A stretch of DNA of 64,000 bases. Origin: Fulvia fulva (lineage: Eukaryota; Ascomycota; Dothideomycetes; Mycosphaerellales; Mycosphaerellaceae). This document shows positions 19,716 to 30,540 of the stretch, piece after piece. Below the pieces are notes generated by a model that was given only the letters and a program-made list of their open reading frames with translations, did no database searches and was not told the DNA's origin. Position numbers and translations under genes: made by a program. The stretch lies in NCBI RefSeq assembly GCF_020509005.1, contig NC_063019.1, positions 4,216,001 to 4,280,000 of the forward strand. The letters run 5' to 3'. The number at the start of each line of letters is the position of its first letter. Positions within the stretch are counted from its first letter, which is position 1.

Positions 19716-22700
19716 ATGGATTCATACCAAGAGAAGACAGAGGAGAAGGGAGGCAAAATCCCAATTCTTGGGAGGGACAATTGGAAGAGATGGTTCAACC
19801 TTCAGAGATACAAGATGGAGAGCCAATCAGCATTCTTTGCAATTGATGACCTAATGGAAGTGTCTTTTGACAACATCAAGGGCAAGACTCTGAAACTCCA
19901 AGAAGAGGCTACAACCAAAGAGATCCTCAATACGCCAACATGGACAAGACACAATGCAGTATGCAACTTCAGTATCCTTAGTAGGATCACAGAAGAAGAT
20001 GAATTTGAGCTTGAGGGCTCATGTGAATCTGGAAGAGCTGCTGAGAAGTGGGTGTATCTCTGGAACAAGTATAGCCAGGTGCTACCAACCCATGCACATG
20101 AGCTCACAAAGCAATTTGTGACCTTTGAGATGAGTGAAGAGTTCACCATCAGATCTGCATGGACACACCTGGTTTCTCTTGGAAAAAGGATTGCTGATGT
20201 TGACCCAGAGGGTCAGCATTACAGGAAAGCTGATGTGAGGATGACCCAGCTCTTAAGCTCACTGCCACCTGACTACCATGTAGCCAGGGATACTATCATG
20301 GCTCAGCCAAAGATGGATCATGAAAGGACCTTAAAGATCCTTGAAGCTCAAGAAGCCAGGTTGGATCCCTCTAAGGCTGAGTATGGCATGGCAGCCACCT
20401 GGGTCAAGCCCTCAGGTCTAGCAAGACCACTCTCCTGCCTTCTCTGTGAGAAGGATCATCTGATCAAGGACTGCCCTAGTTTGCCTGAGGCAAGAAAGGT
20501 CCTTAGATCTCATTCCCAACCACCATCTTCCCAGAATACAACACATGTCAAGAAGAAGAGAACTCCACCACCCACTTCAAGGAGGACACCAAGAGAGAAG
20601 TCCTCTATGGAAGAACTTAAGAAAATGGTGAAGAAACTCAGCTCTGACATGCTGTCACTCCAGAAGAACCAGGCCCAGTCTTATACCTCTAAAGCAAAGA
20701 AGACTGGAAAAGGTTTCTCCGCCCAAGAGTCACCATGCAGCTCATCCCCAGAGACAATGTCTGATGATGATGAGTATGATGAAGTGGCTCACTCAACTGC
20801 AGAAGTCCAAGGCAAGTTCCCCTCGTCAGAGTGGTTACTTGACTCCTGTGCTTCATCCCATATGACTGACCAAAGCTGCCTCTTTAGATCTATGACTCCC
20901 TTGACAAGGAAGAAATGGATCAAAGTGGGAGGTGGGTTTTTATTGGCCACTCATATTGGGAATGCAGAGATGAGTGGGAGAGCTGGCAGAAAAGTTGTTT
21001 TGGAAGATGTCCTGCTTGTACCCAAGCTAGGAGTGAACCTGGTTTCATGGAACCAGTTTAGCAAGCAGTTTGGTGTGCAACCTCCATCATTTTCTCTTGT
21101 TTCCCCCTCTGGTGAGACTGTTGTCCAGACAAAGCTCCTTAGGGGGGTTCCATTCATTGATGAGATTTCTCCTCTCCTACAAGAACGGGCACATTACTCA
21201 TCATGTGCACCACCAATGGAGAATGCCTTTGTGACTGCTCAATCAGAGACCGACCTGAAGCAGTGGGAGCTTTGGCATAGAAGATTTGCACACTTTGGGA
21301 AGAATTTGCTCCAGAATCTTCACAAGGTAACAGACTTGAAAGAACCCATTCCTATCCCTAAGGATGGCTTTCACCAGTGCAGAGTATGCTCAATAGCAAA
21401 GCTGAAGAAGTACAAAGGCAAAGTTACAGAGAGAAGACCTGAAAGACTTGCCCTTGTATCTATTGACATATGTGGCCCACTACCAATCTCAAGACTAGGA
21501 TTCAAATACTGGCTTGAGATTGTTGACAACTTCTCCAGGAAGAAGTGGACCTTTCCTCTTAGGAAAAGAGAAGATGCTCCAGTTGCTCTCCAGAACTGGA
21601 AGATCAAAGCAGAGAGGAAATCATCAGCGCAGCTGAAAGCAGTAAGACTTGACAATGCAAAAGAACTTATTGCATTAGTGAAGCAGTGGGAGAAGGATTT
21701 GGGGATTGGGCTCGAGCCGACTGAGGCATACAACTCTCTACAGAATGGACCAGTTGAGAGGTCAATACAAACCTCAGAGGACTCTATAAGGGCAATGCTT
21801 GAAGAGGCTAAAATGCCGGTTGAATTTTGGCCTGAAGCACTAGAGGCCCAAACTTATATGAGGAACAAACTGCCAAATGGCCCAGATTACGATGGGTTCA
21901 AGGTTTCACCAGATGAGGCTTTTGATGGTATCAAACCGACCATCAACCATTTGAAAGTTTGGGGATGCAAAGCTGTTGTCTATATGGACACAAGATCCCA
22001 ACCTCAATGGGCAAGAAGTGACAAGCTAATGAATAGGGGTAAAGAAGCAGTGTTTATTGGGTATGTTGAAAACACAGCTAAAGCCTGGCTCTTTTGGGAA
22101 CCAGACATGAGAGCTGTTAAACAACACACACATGCAGACTTCTTTGAGGACCAGCCTGGAGGTGATATGGGTCTCAATGTTCCAACATTGAATCTACCAA
22201 GCAGTGCACCAGCTAGGAAGCCCTTAGGAAGGCCGAGGAAGAACGTATCCTTAGGACAATCTACCTACCATTCAGGCGTCCATCAGAGCCCCCCCGAAAT
22301 AGATCAGCCAATTGAGAGCCCTAAAGTCGCTCAGCCGAGAAAGCTGTTTGTGCAACTTCCCCAGCCTCCGGAGAACGTAGGGGAATTTCAGAAAATCGAT
22401 CAGCCAATTGAGAGAAGCTCCCTAGATCCCCAGGAAATAGACGTTACTAGGTCACAAGTGACGGTCCCTAAATCATCCCTTGGAAAGAGAAAGGCTGACT
22501 ATGATGTTGAGGGCTATGACATGAAACAGAAAGCCCCAAGATCCATGGTCCCTAAGCCCGAACTAACCACTGAAGTGGGAGAAGCAATGGACCTCTCAGA
22601 GAACCTTGCTGCTTTTCACCAAGCTTTCTTTGCAGCCATGCAATCAGTGGACAGTTCAATACCATGGGATAGCGAATTCCTGGAAGAAGTTGAGGAAATG

Positions 22701-24347
22701 GCCTTTGCAGCAACTGTAGAAGCCATTGCATGCAAGCAAGAGGTCCCAATTCCAAAATCCTACAAGGATGCTGTGAATGACAAGAAATGGGGACATCTTT
22801 GGAAGGAAGCAATCCAAAAGGAACTAGATGCTCTACAGAGTAACAACACCTGGGAAAATTCTGTTCCACCAAAAGGAGCAAATCTGGTTACATCAAGATG
22901 GGTCTTTGATATTAAGAGAAGCATTAGTGGAGCTATTGAAAAGTTCAAGGCTAGACTAGTTGCAAGGGGCTTCTCACAGAAGTTTGGTGTTGACTTTATG
23001 GAGACATTTGCACCTACAGTAAGACAGGACACCCTTAGGGTGTTTATGGCTATTGTGTGTAAGAAGGATCTTCATCTTCACCAAGTGGATGTGAACAATG
23101 CATTCACAGAAAGCACCCTCCATGAAGACATCTTCATGTTACCACCACCAGGAGTTGAGCTTCCACCAAACATGGTGTTCAAAATCCTCAAAAGCTTGTA
23201 TGGACTTAAGCAAGCAGCTAGAGATTGGAATCAACTCTGTGTGTCAAAGCTCAGAGAGATTGGATTCACACAGTCAGAAGTGGATCCATGCCTACTTATC
23301 CATAAGAAGAGGGAGATCATAATCCTTATACATGTGGATGACATTCCAATTGCTGCACCAAAGTTGACAGATGTTCTCTGGTTCAAAAGAGAACTTGGCA
23401 AGATCTTCAAGATCAAAGATCTAGGTGAACCTGAAAAGATCCTTGGCATGAGAGTCACAAGGGACAGGAAGAGAGGAATCCTGAAACTTGACCAAGGACA
23501 CTTTGTTAGGGACAGCCTAGCCAAGATGGGAATGAACCATGAGAAGGCAGCACCTACACACTCACCCATGGACAGCTATGAGGCCCTCAAACCTTCAAGC
23601 CACATGGATGAGAGGTGTGACAAGGCAGAGTACCAGAGTATTAATGGTACTTGGATGTGGCCAGCAACAATCACAAGGCCAGACATTGCTTTTGCCCTAG
23701 GAAGGATGAGCTCATTTGTGAGTGACCCATCCACCTACCACATGAAGGCTTTGAAGAAGATCACTAGGTACCTAAGATCATACCCTGATCTAGGACTTCA
23801 GTTCTCAAAGTCTGGAAAAGGACACCTTATTGGATACTGTGATTCTGATTATGCAATGGACAAAGCAGACAGAGTCTCAATCCTTGGGTATGTCTTCTTC
23901 CTCTGTGGGGCACCAGTTTCTTGGATGAGCAAGAAGCAAAAGTCTGTAGCAACATCCACAATGGAGGCTGAATACATGGCTATGAATGCATGTGCGAAGC
24001 AGTCCCAATTCCTAGCTTCACTGCTGAGGGAAATGGATTGTCCAGAGTTAGTGGGAGACTGTTCCCATCAACCAAGAATCACTGGAAACCAGGAGACTGT
24101 ATCAAATTTGAGACCAGTCCAAGTAAGAGGTGACAATCAAGCTGCCCTCACCCTAGTGAAAGATGCACATGTTCATGACAAGTCGAAGCACATTGACATT
24201 GCCTATAACGCTGTTAGAAAACTTTGGTAGAGGAGGCTTATTGCTGTTGAGTACACCCCAACCTCTGAGATGGTTGCAGACGGGTTTACAAAACCAAAGA
24301 CTGGTCCACACTTCCAGAGGTTTGTAAGCCAGCTGAACCTGTCATAA
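19716..24347 (+). pseudogene. Copia gag-pol polyprotein with a single amber codon at 24228
   Basis: The frame opens at 19692. I prefer the second Met, at 19716 (MDSYQEK), because it has G at +4. Residue numbers below count from 19692. Gag carries a CCHC knuckle (CLLCEKDHLIKDC, 249-261). Protease has DSCAS at Asp384, with Cys where Gly is usual. Integrase has His529 and CRVCSIAK of the HHCC finger, then Asp592, Asp654 and Glu689 as the catalytic triad. RT has QVDVNNAF and IHVDDI (Asp1216-Asp1217). RNase H has Asp1384, Glu1425 and Asp1481. A TAG at 24228-24230 interrupts the last 38 codons; the homologous position in C1 is Trp, so TGG was probably changed by RIP. The frame then runs on (VADGFTKP) to TAA at 24345-24347. 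The truncated 1512-residue product keeps all catalytic motifs and might retain activity. Confidence 0.9.
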
Positions 24348-24399
24348 AAAGGTCCAAGTACTATTGACAGGAAGTGAGCAGACTGTAACCTCCCATACG

Positions 24400-24412
24400 A
24401 GATGAGTGGGAG
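24400..24412 (+). other. Polypurine tract of Copia C3
   Basis: The purine-rich GAGATGAGTGGGAG lies immediately upstream of the right LTR, where plus-strand DNA synthesis would be primed. C1 has a similar tract before its 3' LTR. Confidence 0.75.
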
Positions 24413-24648
24413 TGTTAAGATGTAGCATCTCAAAGGGAGTCAACAATCAGGAAGTGATCTGGCAGCCTGAGGCATCCACGATGACTCAGCTTGTAGGGAG
24501 ATACCTTCTCTCCCCTTTAGCTTAGATAGACATCTAACACAATCAACATATTGGTTCCTGATATATTGCTGCATGCTCGTGCTATTAGTCAGTTGAAGAT
24601 TGATCTCTTACTCCACTCCGCTACTATCTACCCGTACCTGTTTCAACA
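24413..24648 (+). repeat. Right LTR of Copia C3
   Basis: 236 bp, same ends as the left LTR. Three RIP-type changes cluster at 24622-24631 (tgccatccac in the left LTR, tactatctac here), next to the border with heavily mutated C2 sequence. Confidence 0.95.
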
Positions 24649-25936
24649 TTCTTTATAATTAATGACCTAATAGAAGTGTCTTTTAATAATATTAAGGGCA
24701 AGACTCTAAAACTCTAAGAAGAGGCTATAACTAAAGAGATTCTTAATACGCTAATATAGACAAGACAAAATGTAGTATACAACTTTAGTATCCTTAGTAG
24801 GATTATAGAAGAAGATAAATTTGAGCTTAAGGGCTTATATAAATCTAGAAGAGCTACTAAGAAGTAGGTATATCTCTAGAACAAGTATAGCTAGGTACTA
24901 CTAACCTATATATATAAGCTTATAAAGTAATTTATGACCTTTAAGATAAGTAAAGAGTTCACTATTAGATCTATATAGACACACCTAGTTTCTCTTAGAA
25001 AAAGGATTGCTATTGTTGACCTAGAGGGTCAGTATTATAGAAAAGCTAATATAAGGATGACCTAGCTCCTAAGCTTACTACTACCTAACTACTATATAGC
25101 TAGGGATACTATTATAGCTTAGCTAAAGATAGATTATAAAAGGACCTTAAAGATCCTTAAAGCTTAAGAAGCTAGATTCGATCCCTCTAAGGCTAAGTAT
25201 AGTATAGTAGCTACCTAGGTCAAGCCCTTAGGTCTAGTAAGACTACTCTCCTACCTTTACTATAAGAAGGATTATCTAATTAAGGACTGCCCTAGTCTAC
25301 CTAAGGCAAGAAAGGTCCTTAGATCTTATTCCTAACTACTATCTACCTAGAATATAATATATATTAAGAAGATAAGAACTCTACTACCTACTTTAAGAAG
25401 GACACTAAGAGAGGAGTCCTCTATAGAAGAACTTAAGAAAATAGTAAAGAAACTCAGCTCTAATATACTGTTACTCTAGAAGAACTAGGCCTAGTCTTAT
25501 ACCTCTAAAGTAAAGAAGACTAGAAAAGGGGTTTCCGCCTAAGAGTTACGTAACTTATATAGCTTATCCCTAGAGACAATTTCCGAAATAGATTAGCTAA
25601 TTAAGACCCCTAAAGTCGCTTAGCCGAGAAAGCTGTTTATATAACTTCTCTAACCTCCGGAGAACGTAGGAGAATTTCAGAAAATCGATTAGCTAATTAA
25701 GACAAGCTCCCTAGATCCCTAGGAAATAGACGTTACTAGGTTATAAGTAACGGTCTCTAAATCATCCCTTAGAAAGAGAAAGGCTAACTATAATGGTAAG
25801 GGCTATAATATAAAATAGAAAGCCCTAAAATCTATAGTCCCTAAGCCCGAACTAACTACTAAAGTAGGAGAAGTGATAGACCTCTTAGAGAACCTTACTA
25901 CTTCTTACTAAGCTTTCTTTATAGCTATATAATTAG
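24649..25936 (+). mobile_element. Old Copia copy C2, right part, RIP-damaged and internally deleted
   Basis: The copy resumes exactly at the C3 target duplication and follows gag of C3. Near 25578 it jumps from sequence matching about 20758 of C3 to sequence matching about 22297, skipping roughly 1.5 kb (protease and integrase). It then follows the integrase-RT linker until about 25936, where LINE C begins. All frames are closed by RIP. Confidence 0.85.
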
Positions 25937-27965
25937 TAGGAAGAACGGCTCCCTCTTATATATATATATTGTTTATTATGCTATTATAGAGCCTATTAGC
26001 CTATATAGCTATACTACCTACTTCTAGTTATAAAGAGGAAACTCGTATTATAGAGTAAGAACCCCCTCTCCTCTCCTATACGTTCTTAACCTTACCTTCT
26101 TTTGTATTTTCCTTATTAAGGGTATACTAGTGTTATAGGCCTGCCCTAATAACTACCCTATCTACACCCCCTTGACCTCCCGCCTCTTCTCTATCTACTC
26201 CTCCGTCTCGCTAGCTAGCGCGAACTGTTTAAGAAAGCCCTACTATAGTATCTACTATACTATCCGTCTTACGTCTCGCTTGTCCGTTACGATTAACTAG
26301 TAGTAGCGTCTTACTACCTTAGCTCTCTACTAGCCTCGTCCTTCTACCTATTACGGGCACCGTAGTATTATGTACTCCGGGTTCTATAACGGGTAGTTAT
26401 ACTAGTATACTAGGCTATCTACGTCCGGGACTTTCCTTCTATATAGGTAGGCCCTTAACCCGATATATTCGGACCTAATCTATATCGCGATACTTACTTC
26501 GGCCCTTATTAGGTCACGGTAGAGTAGGTAGTTATGTCTCTAGAAGGGGCGTAAGGCTAGGGGTCCTCGATTTAGTAGGGTATTCTCTTTCTATTTCTAT
26601 TCCTAAAGGCAGCCCGCTACCTACTCTACGAGGCTTTACGTCTTTACCTTATTACCCTTTTTCCTCCGTGCCTTTTCCTCCTCCTCCCTCCTCTCTAGCT
26701 ACTCCTAGGTTCGCTTAACGACTTTAAACGTACGTAGGTCGTCTTACTTTTAGCTTTAACGTGCCCTAAGGCTAGGTAGTCGGTCGTACCTCCTAGCGAT
26801 CTTCTCCGTAGAGTCCCGAATAGCTTATTATACTAGATAATCCGCCGTCTTCCTAGCGTATTAGATCCTCATTCCCTTAATATAATATTTAATCGGGGGG
26901 GACCCTATCTCTATCTCCGGTACTCTCGTTAGCGGTATCTTATAGGCTCCTAGTATCCGTCTAAGGTTCGCGGCCTACGTCCGGTTTAGGGGTCCCTCTA
27001 TCCGCTTCGGGATTGGTTTACCTACTCCTCCTATCCCCTATATCTAGGCTCCGTAGAGTATTACTAGTTTTACGATCGTCTTATATATAATCCTTACCTT
27101 ATTAAACGTAGCTCCCTATATTAACGTTATAAGTCTAGTTATTATAGCCTCGTTAACCTAGGCTCTATTCTAGGCTTTCCTAATCTAGGGGCTCTAGCTA
27201 AGCTTAGGGTCTAGCTAGATTCCTAGGACTCGTAATTCGGGAGAGGGCTTCGTTACGTAACTCTAGATAGTTACCCTTACTTATATATTATAGTAGGTTC
27301 TTGCCTTACTAAAGTAGATAAGCTAGTACTTTTCCGGGGCGAAACGGGCGCCGTATCGACGTACCTATTCCTCGTATACCTCGTGTCTTTCTATAAGTAG
27401 CCGGTAGTTTTCTACGGTCGTCGTTAACTAGGCTAGGATGTTCGTATCGTCGACGAACCCTAAGGCCGACGTTTATAGTAAGGCAAGTAGTAGGATTATA
27501 TCCGCTATAAAGATTAAGAAGAGGATTAGGGATAGTATTAAACCCTAGGGGATTCCGTATTCTATATATATAAGGTTACTCTCCTTACGCTTCCTAAGGA
27601 TAATCTACGTTATTCTCTCCTTAAGGAAGGAGTTTACGAAACTTATTACCTACCGCGGGATTCCTTTTTACCGTAGGATATAGAGGAGTCGCTCGTAGGA
27701 GACGTTATCGAATGCCCCTAAGATATCGAGAGACAATAGTAATATAACCCTATTCCGTCTATAGTACTAGAGAGTATAAATCTATTCGGTAATAAGCTCT
27801 ATAGCCGTTTAGGTAGATCGTTTGCTCCTACTACCTATCTATATCTCTAGGAGTAGGTTATTATCCTCGACGAGCTATATAATTATTCTTACTACGACCT
27901 TCTCTAGTATCTTTCAAATTATATTTAGTAGTACGATCGGCCTATAGGACTTTAGCTTTATATAG
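25937..27965 (-). mobile_element. LINE family C, RIP-damaged, 5'-incomplete
   Basis: This is a minus-strand non-LTR element with an AT-rich 3' end near 25937-25985. The minus strand at 27440-27480 encodes SALGFVDDTNILA, the RT catalytic block. It resembles LINE A and B in overall plan but is a different family by sequence. It is cut at about 27965 by the tail of a LINE B. Confidence 0.75.
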
Positions 27966-29740
27966 ATAGATATTTCATTAAGCTGTTGTAGTGCCCTTTG
28001 GCCTATATAGCTATACTATCTTGTTTTCGTATATATAGAGGGGAAACCGTATTAGTGAAAACCCCTCCTCCTTCCCGCCTGTCTTTTCCTCCTAGTTATT
28101 GTCTTAATTTTCCCTTATTAGGGGTACGCTAGTGTTATAGGCCTGCCCTAATAACTACCCTATCTGCTACCCCCTAGCTTCCGCCTCTTGTCTATCTACT
28201 CCTCCGTCTCGCTAGCGAGGCTAAACTACTAGAGGTATCCCTACTATAGTATCTACCGAGAGATTCGGCGAATGTTGCCTTTGTCCCTAATAATTGACTT
28301 GTAGTCTCTCCTTCCCGCTTAGTGCCTCCAATTTCCCCTACCTCTCGCCTACTACGGGCATCGTAGTAGTATATGTTCTAGGTTTTGCGATAGGTAGCTA
28401 CACTAGTAGGCTAGGCTATAGATATCTAGTACGCGTCTTCTAAATAGGTAGGCCCTTAACCTAATGTGTTCGAACCTGATTTGGATCGCTATGCTTGCCT
28501 CGGCCCTTATTAGGTCCCTATATAGCTAGTAATTATGTCTCTAGAAGGCTCGGAGCGCTATCGGGCCTGTTGTCTTAGGGGGCTTCCTTTTCTAGTCCTA
28601 CTCCTATAGGTAGCTCGCTATCTGTTCCGCTAGGCTTTAGGTCTTAGCCTTGCTCCCGCCGGCCTAGCGAGTCCTACGCTCCTCCTCTTTTCGTGCTAGC
28701 CATTCGGTGCTTGTCTATATAGCCGTAAAGGTAGTAAGGTCATCCTCTTTTTGGCTTGTCCTATGTCCGGCCCCTCTCCGGTAGTGGCTTTCTATCTTAT
28801 TCTTTACCTCCTAGATCGTAGTTTGTACTAGGTAACCTGTCGTCCTTACCGCGTATTAAATTCTTATTCCCCGGATGTACTAGCCGATTAGTAGTGTTCC
28901 TGTCTCCATTTCTACCGTGCTTATTAACGTTGTCTTATATACGCCTAGTACCCTACGTAGGTTGCCTACCTATGTCCTATTTAGGGGTTGCTCTATCCGT
29001 TTCGGGATCGGCTTACCTACGCCTCCTGTTCCCTAAATCTGTGCCCCGTATAGTATAGCTAGTCTAACGATCGCCTTATATATTACTCTTGCCTTGTCGA
29101 ATGTTGCTCCCTATATAGATACCGTAAGTCTCTTTATCGAGGCTTCGTTAACTTATACTCGACTCTAGGCATTCTTAACCTATATATTCTAGCTTAGCTT
29201 TAGGTCGAGCTAGATCCCTAGTACTCGTAGCTCCGCTAATAGCTTTGTCTCGTAGCCTTAGATTCTTACCGCCGCCTTTATATTATAGTGTGTTCTCGCT
29301 TTACTAAAGTATATAAGTTAGTACTTTTTAGGGGCGAACTAGGCACTATGCTTCTTTGCCTACTCCTCGCATTTCTTATGCCTATCTTCGAGGAGGCGAC
29401 AGTTCTCTTCTGTCGAGTCTGACTAGGCTAGGATGTTTATGTCGTCTACGAACCCCGATACTAAGGTTTACGGAGAGGTAAGTAGGGGGATTAGATTAGA
29501 CATAAATATTAGAAACAGGATAGGGGAGAGAGTAGACCCCTAAGGTATTCTAGTCTCTACCTTTACCGGGTCGGACGTATACCTTCCTAGGACTAGGTAT
29601 GTCGTCCGTTCCTAGAGAAAGGAGTAGACGAACGTCGTTACCTACTAGGGGATACCTTTCTACTATAGGATATATATTAGCCTTTAGTATAAGACGTTGT
29701 CGAAGGCTCCTACGATATCGAGGGCAAGGAAGGAATTGTA
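27966..29740 (-). mobile_element. LINE family B, 5'-truncated, RIP-damaged
   Basis: A minus-strand copy homologous to 13755-15526, with its tail (tagatagatattt) at about 27966. Its 5' end lies near the ALDIVGAFDNV block at about 29690-29740. It keeps more CpA/TpG (for example at 28700-29000) than LINE B at 13755, so it is less heavily RIPed. No clear target duplication was found. Confidence 0.75.
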
Positions 29741-30540
29741 TTTAGTAAGCTAGCTACGAGATAAGGTAATAAGTCTTAACCGCGCTTTCCTACTTATCTA
29801 GTACTACCGTGTAGCCTCGTTTCGAGAGGTTAGCCTAGAGTAAAAGCTTCCCTCTACGCCCTCCCTCCCTATTTGCTCCTTAAGCTAATATCCACCTCTA
29901 TAGGCCTAAGCCCTTTAGTACTCTCTATTGACCGATATACGTATCCGTCCTCTCGGGCTATATAGACAGTGTTAGCCGTCGCTACTAGTGTATACTACGC
30001 CCTAGGTTTTAACGCCCTTCGCGTTACCGTAGCCTATCTCTAGAAAGCGGCCGTCTATGCCTCGTAGGTTTGCTCGGGGTACACACTACGCCGGGTAGCG
30101 TACTCCTTAAGTTTCTACCTACTAACTAATATGAAGTTCCTTATTACCCTGCCCTCGATCCTCCCCGATTATAGAACTAATCCACTTGCATTATACCTCT
30201 TTTCCCCGTCCTAATAGCCGTCTTTTCCTTGCTTAGGCTATCGTCTTTTCCTCGTCGCAATCTACTATATTAGACTAGGTACGTTATGTAGTAGGATAGG
30301 TAGTGCCTTAGGCAAAACCGTCGTTCCTATACCGGGTGTTTAATAGGCCCTTATAGGCTTCGTTACGTGTCTACCTACCTACCGCATTACCCGCTAGCAA
30401 ACACTAGATTGTTTTGTAGTCCGCTCGACGCCGTTATATAGTCCGCTTAGTTGTTGTTCTATAGTCCGCTCGTCTAATGTTCGTCGCTTAGCCCGCTCGG
30501 TTTACGGTCTCCGGAGGTGAAAATTCTGCACTTATACTAG
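29741..30540. other. Unassigned RIP-damaged sequence with pogo-like subterminal repeats
   Basis: No coding region is recognised. At 30417-30500 a motif like tagtccgctcg occurs four times (30417, 30439, 30462, 30489). It resembles the TIR subrepeat agcccgctcgg of the Fot1/pogo element at 44410, so this may be the end of a related DNA transposon. No partner end was found. Confidence 0.35.

Larger units (their letters stand above)
19032..24648 (+). mobile_element. Near-intact Ty1/Copia retrotransposon C3
   Basis: The element is full length, with 236-bp LTRs (19032-19267 and 24413-24648) that start TG and end CA, a half-tRNA-Met primer-binding site, one long gag-pol frame and a polypurine tract before the right LTR. 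The 5-bp duplication TTCTT flanks it at 19027-19031 and 24649-24653. It sits inside an older, RIP-mutated copy of its own family. The left and right LTRs differ at about five positions, most of them RIP-type, so it is not entirely untouched. Only one amber codon breaks the polyprotein. Confidence 0.96.
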
